Assembly: GCA_963702935.1 (NCBI GenBank)
Contig: OY969772.1
Coordinates: forward strand, 3,720,001-3,784,000
Source: DAOTWA01 sp963702935
Lineage (GTDB): Bacteria > Chloroflexota > Anaerolineae > Anaerolineales > Anaerolineaceae
Length of the DNA: 64,000 nt
Direction of reading: 5' to 3'
Shown: piece by piece, positions 16,882 through 25,665 of the stretch
Numbering within the stretch: position 1 is the stretch's first letter
Layout: every line of letters begins with the position of its first letter
Position numbers and translations under genes: made by a program
The notes under the pieces: generated by a model
Told to the model about the DNA's origin: nothing
What the model saw: only the letters and a program-made list of their open reading frames with translations
Databases searched by the model: none

Positions 16882-17448
16882 CTAAGCTGCTCGATGGTAT
16901 TCGTAGAAGATGAGGAGAGTGCTGCCATAATGCCGCCGGTCGAATTCTACCAGATTATGGCATTCGAGCGGTTGGTATTCCTTGGGATGGATCTGGGCGA
17001 TCACCCAGGCGTCTGACGACAGCCAGCCGGGATTGCCGTCCAGCGCCAGGAGCGCCTGGCTCCACAGCTCCTTGTACTGGGGCGGAGCGATGTAGACGTA
17101 ATCGAATTCGCGGTTGGGGGCCTGTTTCAAGACAGCGAAAGCGTCCGCGCGCAGGATCTCCGCCTGGCCTGTGAAGCCGGTATGCTCCAGGTTGGCCTGG
17201 ATGATCTGGACGGCCTGGCGGTTGATCTCCGTAAAGCGCACGGAAGCCGCACCGCGGCTTAACGCCTCGATGCCGATGGCCCCCGTGCCGCCAAACAGGT
17301 CCCAAAAGGACGCGTCCTGAACGTCGCCCCCCAGGATATTGAAGCAGGCTTCTTTGACGCGATCTGTGACCGGACGGGTGGTATCGCCGGGCACGGAAAG
17401 CAGCTTAAATCCCCGCGCTTTTCCACCGATGACTTTCAGATTGCCCAA
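16882..17448 (-). CDS. rsmD: 16S rRNA guanine-N2 methyltransferase RsmD
   Basis: A 188-residue class I methyltransferase. It has the RsmD opening (LKVIGGKARGFKLLSVPG, TRPVTDRVKEACFNIL), the SAM motif LFGGTGAIGIEALSRGA and the distal motif YIAPPQYKELW. It should methylate G966 of 16S rRNA. The catalytic motif IV is usually DPPY or NPPY; here the first residue is Ala and Gln is inserted. The likely start is TTG at 17448, with GGGAG eight bases upstream, because no ATG fits. It follows the UroD-like gene with a 15-bp gap. Confidence 0.85.
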   Translation of the reverse strand: MGNLKVIGGKARGFKLLSVPGDTTRPVTDRVKEACFNILGGDVQDASFWDLFGGTGAIGIEALSRGAASVRFTEINRQAVQIIQANLEHTGFTGQAEILRADAFAVLKQAPNREFDYVYIAPPQYKELWSQALLALDGNPGWLSSDAWVIAQIHPKEYQPLECHNLVEFDRRHYGSTLLIFYEYHRAA

Positions 17449-17463
17449 ACGATTCTCCCGGGT

Positions 17464-18468
17464 TCAGGATAGGGGGATTTCTTCGACGCAGCGGCGCACG
17501 GTCGCGATATTCCCGTGGGGAGCCGTGATGGGCACGACGCAACCGGTGCCCAGGATGAAGCGCTGGCCCTGTGTGGCCGCAATGGCCGCCCTGGCTTCCG
17601 CGTGGACGTTCTCGTTGCTGCCCAGCACCATGGTTTCCCACTGGCGCAAGCCTCCGCACACCACCCCTTTGAACGCCTTTTGGCCTTCGGCCAGGCTGGG
17701 AGGGGTTTGTTGATCGTGCCAGTTGACGATGGCTACCGGGTAATCCTTGAGGAGGTCGAACATGACGTCGTTCCCGTGCAGGTGCAAAAGGTTGAGCCAC
17801 AGCCCCTGGGCGGCCTCGAGGATCTTCAGGTCGTAGGGCTTGCCGAAGCGCTCGTACTCCTCGGTGGAAAGCAGACCGTATTGCGCGTGCTGAACGGCGT
17901 AAAAGATGCCGGCGATGCCGGCCTGGGAGGCGGACTCGACGTAGCGCAGGATGCCTTCGGTGATCTTTTGCAGGCCGGCATGCACCGCGTCCGGGTATTT
18001 GCGCAGGTGTACCAGCAGGTCTTCGCGTCCGATCAGGTTCTTGGCCTGCGCCAGGGGGCTGAAAATGGTCTCCAGGATGGGGGTCTCCTGTCCGAACTCG
18101 GCGCTCAATTGCTTCAGGCAGGTGAGCTGTTCGGCCAGGTGGCCGCGAGATGGCTCCAGGACGGGGAGGTTTCCCCAGTCTTCGGGCCGGCGAATGGTGT
18201 GAACGGTATACTCCCGGGTGCCTTCAGGGTTGCCCTTCCATTCGTCCTCCACTCCCCAATCCTTGATGCAATAGGAAGACGCCGGAGTTACCTTGATGAG
18301 ATCGAAATCGTAATCCTTCTGAAAATGCGCGACTGCCGCGGCCAGGGTATGGGGGTTCTGGTCGTCGACCGGAAAATGCCGCCACAGCGCAACCGGGGTG
18401 CGGTCTGGCCGCGCGCCTGACAGGCACTGCTCCAGCCGTTGGCGGTCACTTAAGGTTTGCTTTGCCAT
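17464..18468 (-). CDS. Uroporphyrinogen decarboxylase-family protein
   Basis: A 334-residue TIM-barrel protein of the UroD/MtaA superfamily. The N-terminus has the typical LSDRQRLEQCLSGARPDRTPV segment (normally ...PDRVPV). The C-terminus has RQWETMVLGSNENV and RFILGTGCVVPITAPHGNI, the metal-site region seen in methyltransferase-like members; GCVVP with a Cys is characteristic. It is therefore more likely a corrinoid- or cobalamin-type methyltransferase relative than a haem HemE. The start overlaps the TPR gene by 19 bp. The exact substrate is unknown. Confidence 0.7.
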   Translation of the reverse strand: MAKQTLSDRQRLEQCLSGARPDRTPVALWRHFPVDDQNPHTLAAAVAHFQKDYDFDLIKVTPASSYCIKDWGVEDEWKGNPEGTREYTVHTIRRPEDWGNLPVLEPSRGHLAEQLTCLKQLSAEFGQETPILETIFSPLAQAKNLIGREDLLVHLRKYPDAVHAGLQKITEGILRYVESASQAGIAGIFYAVQHAQYGLLSTEEYERFGKPYDLKILEAAQGLWLNLLHLHGNDVMFDLLKDYPVAIVNWHDQQTPPSLAEGQKAFKGVVCGGLRQWETMVLGSNENVHAEARAAIAATQGQRFILGTGCVVPITAPHGNIATVRRCVEEIPLS

Positions 18469-18836
18469 ATCTGTTTCTCCAAGTCCCAGCTTCCATGGGA
18501 AATATCGTTAATGTGGCCCTGGGTGAGAGTCCTGAGCATGGTGACCTTGACGCCTGCCGGCGAATTGTCCAGGATCGACAGGACCTTCTGAAAAATCTTG
18601 ACGGCTTCTTCCCCCTTGCCCTGGGCCTTCAAGGCCAGCCCAAAGGCGTACAGGTTGTCCAGCTCGTCTGGGGAAGTCTCCAAAGCCTGGCGGAAATCCG
18701 CCTCGGCCCGCCCGAATTCCTTTTTCGCGTAGAATGCCCACCCCCGATTGACGTATTCGGCGGCGTTGGTCGGTTGGAACTCCTCGGGTCGGGATACAGG
18801 AGTAGAACTATCCTTGCCCTTTGCCTTCCGGAACAT
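18450..18836 (-). CDS. Small TPR-repeat protein
   Basis: A 128-residue protein with two tetratricopeptide repeats (NRGWAFYAKKEFGRAEADFRQ, then DNLYAFGLALKAQGKGEEAV, about residues 27-90). It overlaps the ChlI-like gene by 29 bp at its start and the UroD-like gene by 19 bp at its end, so the three are coupled. TPR proteins are scaffolds, so it may bridge its neighbours. There is no signal or membrane segment. Confidence 0.7.
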   Translation of the reverse strand: MFRKAKGKDSSTPVSRPEEFQPTNAAEYVNRGWAFYAKKEFGRAEADFRQALETSPDELDNLYAFGLALKAQGKGEEAVKIFQKVLSILDNSPAGVKVTMLRTLTQGHINDISHGSWDLEKQIWQSKP

Positions 18837-20061
18837 TTTTCGTCCTCCTGCTTGCCTTGCTCTTATGCGGGATGATATCCGCTAGAATAGCATCCAATTC
18901 CTTTTCTTCCCCATCCTGGCGGGCGAAATAATCGACCATGAAGGTGGAGCGGCGCAGGCGCAGCGCCATGGGCGCGACTGCCTGAAGGTCGCTCAGCTCC
19001 ACCTGGCGCCGCCCGTCTGCGGCGGCCAGCGCGCGGGCCGCCTCGAACAGGGTGATTTCTGCCCTGAGCGAATCCAGCTTGAGGCGGCGGATGAGGGTGA
19101 TGCCCAGATGGGCGATGGCGTCGGGCAGCTCCACGCCTGGAAGCAGGTCGCGCGCCGCCTGGATCTCGTCTCTGGCGGTGCCGGTCTCGGCCTCGTATTG
19201 GGCAATCGCTCTGCGCGGGTTGCTCAGGTAGAGCTGAACGCGCCGGTAAGCCTCCAGGCGGTCGGCAGAGTTGTCCAGGCCGCGCACGATCACCCTCAGG
19301 CCAAAGCGGTCCATGATCTGCGGCCTGAGGTGGCCTTCTTCGGGGTTCATGGAGCCGATCAAGACGAAGCGCGCCTTGTAAGTGGCCGAGATGGCCCCCC
19401 TTCTGACGGTGTAGATGCCTTGCGCCGAGGCGTCCAGGATGGCATCCACGATGTCATCCCCCAGGAGATTGACCTCATCGACGTACAAGATATTGCGGTC
19501 GGCCTGGGCCAGAATGCCGCGTTTCAGGCGCAACCTCTCGTGCACCATGGCGCGCTCGTCCAGGCCACCGACTACGTCCTCTAGAGAGGCGTTCAGCGGA
19601 AGCTCCACCAGGCGCACCCTGTCCAGCACTGCCAGGGGCTTGCCCTCGGCGTATTTGCGCGCGCAATCCGGGCAAATGGCGTCTATGCCGCCCGTCTCGA
19701 CGTCTTCGGGCAGGCAGCCGTAAAAGCAGGTGCTGCGTAACACGTCGGGCAAAAGATCCAGCAGGCTGCGCACGGCGGTGGTCTTGCCGGTGCCGCGCGG
19801 CCCGATCAGCAGGACGCCGCCCAGCGCCGGGTTGATCAGCGCCAGGAGCAGGGAAAGCTTCATCTCCTTTTGGCCCACCAGGGCCAGGAAGGGGAAAGGC
19901 AGTGGCTCTGCCAGGCCGGAATCCCCGTCGGTGCGCGCTTCTACGAAGCCCCGCCCGGAGACGAGATCCACCAGCTCGCGCAGAGAGCGCACGGCCGGCT
20001 TGGGCTCGGCGGTGTCTGGCGACGGGGAACGGGGATCTTCTTCGGAAAACAACTCTGGCAT
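18808..20061 (-). CDS. ChlI/BchI-like AAA+ ATPase
   Basis: A 417-residue AAA+ protein like the I subunit of magnesium or cobalt chelatase. The Walker A is GPRGTGKTT (residues 87-95), the Walker B ILYVDEVNLL (191-200), and the sensor region IGSMNPEEGHLRPQIMDRFG. A cysteine set (Cys112, Cys116, Cys130, Cys133) could bind metal. In chelatases it would drive metal insertion into a tetrapyrrole together with a VWA-type D subunit and an H subunit. Neither is visible here. Coupled to a TPR and a UroD-like gene, it might serve corrinoid metabolism or be a MoxR-like chaperone. No photosynthesis genes accompany it. Confidence 0.75.
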   Translation of the reverse strand: MPELFSEEDPRSPSPDTAEPKPAVRSLRELVDLVSGRGFVEARTDGDSGLAEPLPFPFLALVGQKEMKLSLLLALINPALGGVLLIGPRGTGKTTAVRSLLDLLPDVLRSTCFYGCLPEDVETGGIDAICPDCARKYAEGKPLAVLDRVRLVELPLNASLEDVVGGLDERAMVHERLRLKRGILAQADRNILYVDEVNLLGDDIVDAILDASAQGIYTVRRGAISATYKARFVLIGSMNPEEGHLRPQIMDRFGLRVIVRGLDNSADRLEAYRRVQLYLSNPRRAIAQYEAETGTARDEIQAARDLLPGVELPDAIAHLGITLIRRLKLDSLRAEITLFEAARALAAADGRRQVELSDLQAVAPMALRLRRSTFMVDYFARQDGEEKELDAILADIIPHKSKASRRTKNVPEGKGQG

Positions 20062-20085
20062 TGGCTTGGTTTACAGTTCGCGCGT

Positions 20086-20479
20086 CTAATCGAGGTCCGG
20101 GCGCAATTCTCCGGTATCGACCGTATGCAGGCTGCGCGGATCATCCATCAGAACGTCGATCGTCTCGTAGGACAATTCCGGCATCATGGGGGCCAGGGGA
20201 GGGACGGCCGGCGGGTAAAACTTGCGAGGGCGGCCCGGCGGAGTTCTGACGTTCGTAGAGAGGGCCAGGTCCGCGCTTGCGCAGGATGCGAGGATCGTCG
20301 CTCATATACCCGATACACACTCCCAGCACGGAGTAGACGTTTCTATCTTGAGCGACCCAGCCGATCCATTCACCTTGTGGGTTGAACAGGTAGGGATAAA
20401 CCAGATAAGCTCCGACCTCTCCGTTAGTCATAAAAATTGGAATTGCACGGTTGCCCGGTTCCATTGATTCGCTCCCCAT
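20086..20479 (-). CDS. 4-fold beta-flower-like protein (frameshifted)
   Basis: The N-terminal half (AIPIFMTNGEVGAYLVYPYLF, then NPQGEWIGWVAQDRNVYSVLG) matches the small beta-rich 4-fold beta-flower type of unknown function. The frame breaks near 20228-20232. Removing one base continues the protein as RKFYPPAVPPLAPMMPELSY and on to a natural end (ELRPDLD) at 20086. The last 40 residues are acidic and Pro-rich. No catalytic motif is visible. Confidence 0.6.
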
Positions 20480-20503
20480 AGCGGACGTAAGATAGCTTAA
20501 ATT

Positions 20504-20956
20504 CTACTCAATATCTGCATAGGTCCAATACCAATTCGCGAAGAAATTCCAAAACATGATCACGATGATGACAACGGCCAGAGCCAGGTTGTGGCCAACA
20601 AAGGCCGGGGGTAATCCAAGCGATTGTGATATCGACGTAAAAGCGCCCACGAAGTGGGGCTCGAGGAAAGCAAAAGACGGCGTGCGGATGCCCAGCCCGA
20701 TGATGCTGACGGCTAAGAATTGCGTCACCTGGTGAGGCACGGATTTTGAACGCGAATCGGGATAGGTCCAGTAACGGTTCCAGATGAAGTTGCTGATGAC
20801 TGCCAGGGTGAACGAGACGACACTGGACCAGACAGCCGGAATTTTTACCAATGAAGTGAGCACGTTAAACGTGCCAAAGTCTACGACTGCGCCGACGGTT
20901 CCCACTACCGCGAAGCGGAGGAAACGCGTCCTTTCTTGAGGGTTCGTTAAGATCAT
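20504..20956 (-). CDS. GtrA-like membrane protein
   Basis: A 150-residue protein with four predicted membrane helices. It has the GtrA signature FLRFAVVGTVGAVVDFGTFN, SNFIWNRYWTYPD and a C-terminal FANWYWTYAD. The family is thought to flip or move undecaprenyl-linked sugars for polysaccharide decoration. Its ATG overlaps the stop of the epimerase gene (ATGA), so the enzyme making the nucleotide sugar and this membrane protein are coupled. Confidence 0.82.
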   Translation of the reverse strand: MILTNPQERTRFLRFAVVGTVGAVVDFGTFNVLTSLVKIPAVWSSVVSFTLAVISNFIWNRYWTYPDSRSKSVPHQVTQFLAVSIIGLGIRTPSFAFLEPHFVGAFTSISQSLGLPPAFVGHNLALAVVIIVIMFWNFFANWYWTYADIE

Positions 20957-21913
20957 ACAAGTCCCATTTTCTGCTTGAAATAAGGTATGGTTTGCAAGAG
21001 ACCCTCTTCGAGGGAGTACTTGGGCTCCCAATGAAGGATTTCTCGCGCACGGGTAATATCCGGCCGGCGCCTTTGCGGGTCATCCCCCAGGCGCTGGGCG
21101 GGCTTGACTTCAATGCCGGCCTGGTTGCCCACCAGGCGGTTGATCGTCTCGGCGAATTGCAGGATGGTGGTCTCTTGTGGGTTGCCAATATTGACCGGAT
21201 CGTGCTCGTCAGAGAGCATCAGGCGGTAGATGCCTTCGATCAAATCGCTCACGAAACAGAAGGAGCGCGTCTGCAAGCCGTCCCCGTACACCGTGAGGGG
21301 CTCGCCGCGCAGGGCTTGCTGGATGAAATTGGGCACCACCCGCCCGTCGTCCAGGCGCATGCGCGGGCCGTAAGTATTGAAAATGCGCACGATGCGCGTA
21401 TCGATGCCGTGGAAACGATGGTAGGCCATGGTGAGCGCTTCGGCGAAACGCTTGGCCTCGTCGTAAACGGAACGCACCCCGATCGGATCGACGTGGCCCC
21501 AATAGGTCTCCTTCTGGGGGTGCTCCAGGGGATCCCCGTAGATTTCGCTGGTGGAAGCCAGCAAGAGGCGAGCCTGGTAAGCCCGGGCGACCCCCAACGT
21601 GTTGTGGGCGCCCAGCGCGCCGGCCTTCATGGTCTGGATGGGCAGGTTGGGGTAGCCAAAGGGCGAGGCCGGGTTAGGGCTGGCGGGGGAGGCAAAATGC
21701 AGGATGAAATCGACCTTCCCCGGAACGAAAATAAAATTGGCCACGTCGTGGCGGATAAACATAAAGTTGGGATTCCCCGCCAGGTGGGCTAAATTGTCCG
21801 GGCTCCCGGTGATGAAATTGTCCATCGCGATCACCTGATGGCCTTCTTTGATCAGCCTGTCGCAAAGGTGTGAGCCCAGAAAGCCGGCGCCACCGGTAAT
21901 TAAAATACCGCAT
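20953..21913 (-). CDS. NAD-dependent nucleotide-sugar epimerase/decarboxylase, UXS-like (frameshift at start)
   Basis: An SDR enzyme of about 319 residues. The Rossmann motif is ITGGAGFLGSHLCDRL, the catalytic YDEAK (VRSVYDEAKRFAE) has Thr/Ser upstream (LLASTSEIYGDP), and RIFNTYGPRM is the UDP-glucuronate decarboxylase-type motif. It most likely makes UDP-xylose or a related sugar. ATG 21913 follows AGGAGAG by three bases but reads two codons and then out of frame. Dropping one T at about 21907 gives the expected MRILITGG. A longer upstream reading of the body frame exists but is not needed. Confidence 0.85.
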
Positions 21914-21958
21914 AATTCTCTCCTGTGTTCGTTGTTCCTATTATATCCATCCGCCCTA

Positions 21959-23542
21959 TTACTTCCAATCAATGCGGCTGGCCAATCCGTCTCCCGTGAT
22001 TTGTTGTGTTTTCCCGTCTTTAGCGTTTACCAGCCAGATGTTGCCCTGGTAGATGATCGCCATGCTCAGGCCGTCGCCCTCGAGGGGCTGGGGCGACCAG
22101 GCGACTACCTGGGGGTGATCCAGGCCGGACGAGCTTTCGTCGGGGAAGAGCGCCGTGCGGTTCGACCCATCCCGGTCCATGACCATCAGCCGGTAGCGGC
22201 TGTTCTCGCTTTGGTCGGGGAAGATCGCCTGTAAATAGGCCACCTGATATCCCGATCCAGCCTGCCAGGGCGAGGCCGCCGGGTAGGCGAACATGCCGCT
22301 CTGTGAGACCAGGGACACGGGCGGACCCTGGTTGAGCAGCAGAGCGGTCAGGTCGAACACCGGCAACTCCTCCGGAGGAAATCGCCGCGCTGGCCGGCGG
22401 GTGGCTGAGGGTAAAGAGGATGTTGCCGTCTGGCCCCCAGCTCAAGGGCGGCACCCAGGCCCAATCGCTGTGGGTCTGCAAGGGGGGAATATCCAGTAGA
22501 GAGGTGAAGTGCCCGTCTTTCAGATCGACCAGGCCCACGCTGTCCGGACGCGCGTAAGCCAGTTGCTTGCCGTCCGGCGACCAGGCGTAGGTGCTGCCCC
22601 ACCAGCCATAGATGCCCCCTGAGTTGGCCTCTACCACCTGCTTGCGTTGGGTGATGATGCCGCCCGCGCTGAAGGTCAATAATTGCAGGTCGTTATTGGC
22701 CTGCCAACCGGGTGGAGCCTGGCGAGGCTCGACCGTGGAATAAGAGATGGTCTGCGTGGCATTGGGCACCCAATCGGCGAAGTGTACGACGTTATTCACT
22801 TTTAGATCGATGGGCGTAGAAGGCTGGTCGCCGACCCTGCTCACCCATAACGAATTGATGACGTCGCTGGCGTCCCCCGCCACCTTGCGGGTATATAGAA
22901 GCCAGTTGCCGTCCGGCGAAAGAGAAAGATGCGCCCGTCCAGGTCGCCGGTGGTCACCACAGGAACCCGGTTTCCCGTGGATGTCTGCATGACCCAGGCG
23001 TTGCCCGCGATCAGGTAGGCCAGCTTGCCGGGCAGCGGAATGGAGGCAAAGGGCGCCTGCACCCCCAGCATGAGGATTTCCGGGACGGCTTCTTTGAGGG
23101 TCACGGTCTTGAAGACGGTGACCGAAGTCTCTTTGCCGTCCTCGTACAGGTGGCGGTAAGTGATCTCTTGCGTCCCGTTGGCCCCCGGCTGAACCAGGAG
23201 AGTCTCCCCGTCTGGGAGGGATTCGTTGCGCACGACCTGCCGCTCGAAGGGGATGGTCTCGTCTTTGACTTCGAACTCTTCCCGCACGCGGGTCAGCTTC
23301 AGCGTAGCGCCGTTGGTCAGGACTGTATACAGGGGTGGATCGCTGCGATCCAGGTTGCCAGGGGTAATGCCGGCGGACGAGAAGGCCGCCTGCGCGGTCG
23401 TGCCTACCGGGACGGTGAGCTTATGCGTTTGACCGTCGGCGACGATGCTGATAGAAATAACGGACTGGGTAACCTGGGGAGCCGCACAGCCACTGGCGAG
23501 CAGTAAAAAAAGGGTGATCGAGAAGAGGGTACGCCGTTTCAT
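21959..23542 (-). CDS. Lipoprotein with G5 domain and beta-propeller (two frameshifts)
   Basis: The signal peptide ends in a lipobox (LLASGC, Cys19). Residues 28-90 resemble the ubiquitin-like DUF348 module found before G5 domains. The G5 domain itself (PFERQVVRNESLPDGETLLV, then GANGTQEITYRHLYEDGKE) lies at about residues 90-155. The rest is a WD40/TolB-like propeller with repeats such as YAWSPDGKQLAYARPD and LSWGPDGNILF. Frames change at about 22919-22927 and 22370-22376. Correcting one base at each gives RIFSLSPDGNWLLY and AAISSEELPVFDLTALLL. It probably binds cell-wall or exported ligands. G5 domains often bind N-acetylglucosamine polymers. Confidence 0.75.
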
Positions 23543-23652
23543 GCGCCAGTGGTTCGTATAAAGAAGAAGACAAAAATTTGAACGCCCGGCAAATCGGTTA
23601 TAATTCGCGGGGATTTACACGTCATAATGGTTAACCAAGTCGTTATTATAGC

Positions 23653-24213
23653 ATGACTGACCCTATCGAACGCACTCTTGAACTCGATTTGCCCGCCCGA
23701 ATCGAAGCCCTGCTTTTTGTCTCTTCAGGGCCGGTCACGGTGGCTCAAATGGCCGCCGCCCTGGAGCTTCCCGGCGAGGAGGTTTCCAAGGGTCTGGAGG
23801 ATCTCAAGCAGATCTACGCGGAAAGGGGCGGCTTGCGCTTGCAATGGTCAGGGGGCCGGGTACAGTTGACTACCCATCCGCTGGCGGCGACGCTCATCGA
23901 GAAGTTCCTGGGTCTGGAAGCCACCAGCCACCTCAGCCGGGCCGGGCTGGAAGCTCTGGCGATCATCGCCTACCAGCAGCCGGTCACCCGCCCGCAGATG
24001 GACGCCATCCGTGGCGTGAATAGCGATGGAGTCATCAAGAGCCTGCTCAGCAAGGGATTGATCCAGGAAATGGGCCGGGCAGAAGGCCCCGGGCGGCCCA
24101 TCATGTACGCCACCACCCCCGATTTCCTGCAATACTTTGGCCTTTCCTCTATCGAGGAGCTGCCTCCGCTCTCGCTTCCTGAAGACGATCAATCACAAAT
24201 CTTGAAGGATTAA
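23653..24213 (+). CDS. scpB: Segregation and condensation protein ScpB
   Basis: A 186-residue winged-helix protein with the ScpB signature ARIEALLFVSSGPVTVAQMA, LEALAIIAYQQPVTRPQMDA (residues about 99-118) and the AEGPGRPIMYATTPDFLQYF end. With Smc and ScpA, encoded at 35.4 and 31.4 kb, it forms the bacterial condensin that organises chromosomes. It lies upstream of rluB with a 5-bp gap, the usual scpB-rluB order. A TATTAT box ends only three bases before the ATG. Confidence 0.92.
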   Translation: MTDPIERTLELDLPARIEALLFVSSGPVTVAQMAAALELPGEEVSKGLEDLKQIYAERGGLRLQWSGGRVQLTTHPLAATLIEKFLGLEATSHLSRAGLEALAIIAYQQPVTRPQMDAIRGVNSDGVIKSLLSKGLIQEMGRAEGPGRPIMYATTPDFLQYFGLSSIEELPPLSLPEDDQSQILKD

Positions 24214-24218
24214 ATTCA

Positions 24219-25037
24219 ATGCCAGAAGAACGTTTGCAAAAAATATTGGCGCGCGCCAATTTTGGCTCTCGGCGCGCCTGTGAGGAATTGATCAAGGCCG
24301 GCCGGGTGCGCGTCAACGAGCAGGTGGCCGAGCTGGGCAGCAAAGCCGACGCGGCCACCGATGCGATCAAGGTGGACGGCAAGCCGCTTCAGAAGCAAGC
24401 CCAGTTGGTCTACATTGCCTTGCACAAACCACAAGGGGTGCTCTCGGACACCAGCCCCGACGATCCCCGGCCAACCGTGCGAGATCTGGTGCCGGTGCCG
24501 GGCCATCTTTTTTCCGTCGGCAGGCTCGACCTGGACAGCGAGGGTCTGATCCTGCTGACCAACGACGGCGAGCTGGCCAATCGCCTGACTCATCCGCGCT
24601 ATGGGCATGAAAAGGAATACCGCGTGCTGGTCGTGACCCGTCCCGACGAGGAGCAGCTCGCCATCTGGCGGCGCGGAGTGGTGCTGGAAGACGGCTATCG
24701 CACCGCGCCGGCCATGGTCGAGGTGGACAGCCCTGCCGGAAAGGGCGTCTGGCTGAAGGTGATTCTCAAGGAGGGGCGCAAACGCCAGATCCGTGAGGTG
24801 GGCAAGCGCATCGGCTTGCCCGTGCAACGCATCGTGCGCGTGCGCATCGGCAGCCTGCGCCTGGGCGCGCTCAAGCCGAAGGAATGGCGCTACCTCAAAC
24901 CGGGGGAGGTCGAAGAGCTGAAGAAAGGCCAGATGGAAAAGGATGCGCCCGGCTCAGGAAAAGCCGGGCGTAAGCCAGGGAAGGTCTGGAAATCCACGCG
25001 CCCCCAGCGTGCGACTGAGAAAAGCAGGCAAAAGTAG
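24219..25037 (+). CDS. rluB: 23S rRNA pseudouridine synthase RluB-type
   Basis: A 272-residue RsuA/RluB-family pseudouridine synthase. It has an N-terminal S4 RNA-binding domain (residues 1-45, RLQKILARANFGSRRACEEL), the catalytic Asp104 in VGRLDLDSEGL, and a C-terminal basic tail. It should isomerise U2605 in 23S rRNA. The tail after about residue 230 is Lys/Arg-rich (GRKPGKVWKSTRPQRATEK), an extension common in this phylum. It is co-transcribed with scpB. Confidence 0.88.
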   Translation: MPEERLQKILARANFGSRRACEELIKAGRVRVNEQVAELGSKADAATDAIKVDGKPLQKQAQLVYIALHKPQGVLSDTSPDDPRPTVRDLVPVPGHLFSVGRLDLDSEGLILLTNDGELANRLTHPRYGHEKEYRVLVVTRPDEEQLAIWRRGVVLEDGYRTAPAMVEVDSPAGKGVWLKVILKEGRKRQIREVGKRIGLPVQRIVRVRIGSLRLGALKPKEWRYLKPGEVEELKKGQMEKDAPGSGKAGRKPGKVWKSTRPQRATEKSRQK

Positions 25038-25095
25038 GCTAGAGGACGCAATTTCGGGTAGACCAAAATCTACTGAAGGGATCTACCGCTCCCGA

Positions 25096-25470
25096 TTATT
25101 TCTTCTCAACATATCTGACGTCAGGCAAGCCCTTGAAATGCTCATCCTGTGTCCATAAGGTAGCGTTATAAGCACGGGCGGTCGCAAAGATGATACTGTT
25201 TGCCATCGGCAGTTTGTGTTCTGTAGAAAGATCTGCCGCGGCCAGGGCTATTTCCTGTGTTAGATCGGTTACCAGGCCAGTAGTCATCCATGCAATAGCG
25301 CTTAGCGCTTCTTCTTCGTCGCGTTGCAAAATGATACGTTTGTAAACCTCATACATGCTGATGGTAGGAACCACCAATTGATCGCTCGCTTTTGTGGCCG
25401 GCGCAAAAAACTCCCCGTTTGACCCTTCCCCAAAATATTCCAGCCAGCCAGATGAATCAACGACGTTCAT
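25096..25470 (-). CDS. PIN-domain toxin-like protein (VapC family) with an altered acidic residue
   Basis: A 124-residue PIN-domain protein starting at ATG 25470 (MNVVDSSGWLEYF). Two of the metal-binding acids are clear: Asp5 and Glu41 (YEVYKR). Asp109 (LWTQDEHF) is the C-terminal one. The third acid, normally Asp in LPxADSIIYAT, is Asn91 here (LPMANSIIFATAR). VapC proteins cut tRNA or rRNA and are blocked by an AbrB- or RHH-type antitoxin. The ATG overlaps the reconstructed antitoxin stop (ATGA). The Asn could weaken activity, reflect a base error, or be natural. Confidence 0.75.
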   Translation of the reverse strand: MNVVDSSGWLEYFGEGSNGEFFAPATKASDQLVVPTISMYEVYKRIILQRDEEEALSAIAWMTTGLVTDLTQEIALAAADLSTEHKLPMANSIIFATARAYNATLWTQDEHFKGLPDVRYVEKK

Positions 25471-25665
25471 ACCCGGCCTTGCTCGTCGCGTTCGATATTC
25501 GTATCGATTCCCTTCAGGAAATCCATAAGCTTCCTCAATTGGCGGTACGATGACCACCCGCAGGCTTTTTTTGTAAGGGATGAATACCACCTTCTGCCCA
25601 GGCTTTAAGTCAAATTGCTCCCTGATTTCTCGCGGGATAACGACTTGATATTTAGTCCGCCTTTT
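25467..25665 (-). CDS. AbrB-type antitoxin (VapB-like), start unresolved and frameshifted
   Basis: A minus-strand stretch encoding KYQVVIPREIREQFDLKPGQ followed by KVVFIPYKKSLRVVIVPPIE is an AbrB/SpoVT swapped-hairpin DNA-binding domain, the usual partner of VapC. The frame should end GFLKGIDTNIERDEQGRV with TGA overlapping the toxin ATG. One extra base at about 25516-25520 instead fuses it to the toxin frame. No ATG, GTG or TTG lies in frame before KYQ, and the region overlaps the 3' end of the upstream gene. The true start is therefore unknown. Confidence 0.5.

Noticed and set aside
18808..20061. A bacteriochlorophyll synthesis cluster suggested by the ChlI/BchI-like gene
   Set aside because: No other photosynthesis genes are present. 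ChlI-like ATPases are also common in corrinoid pathways and as stand-alone AAA+ proteins.
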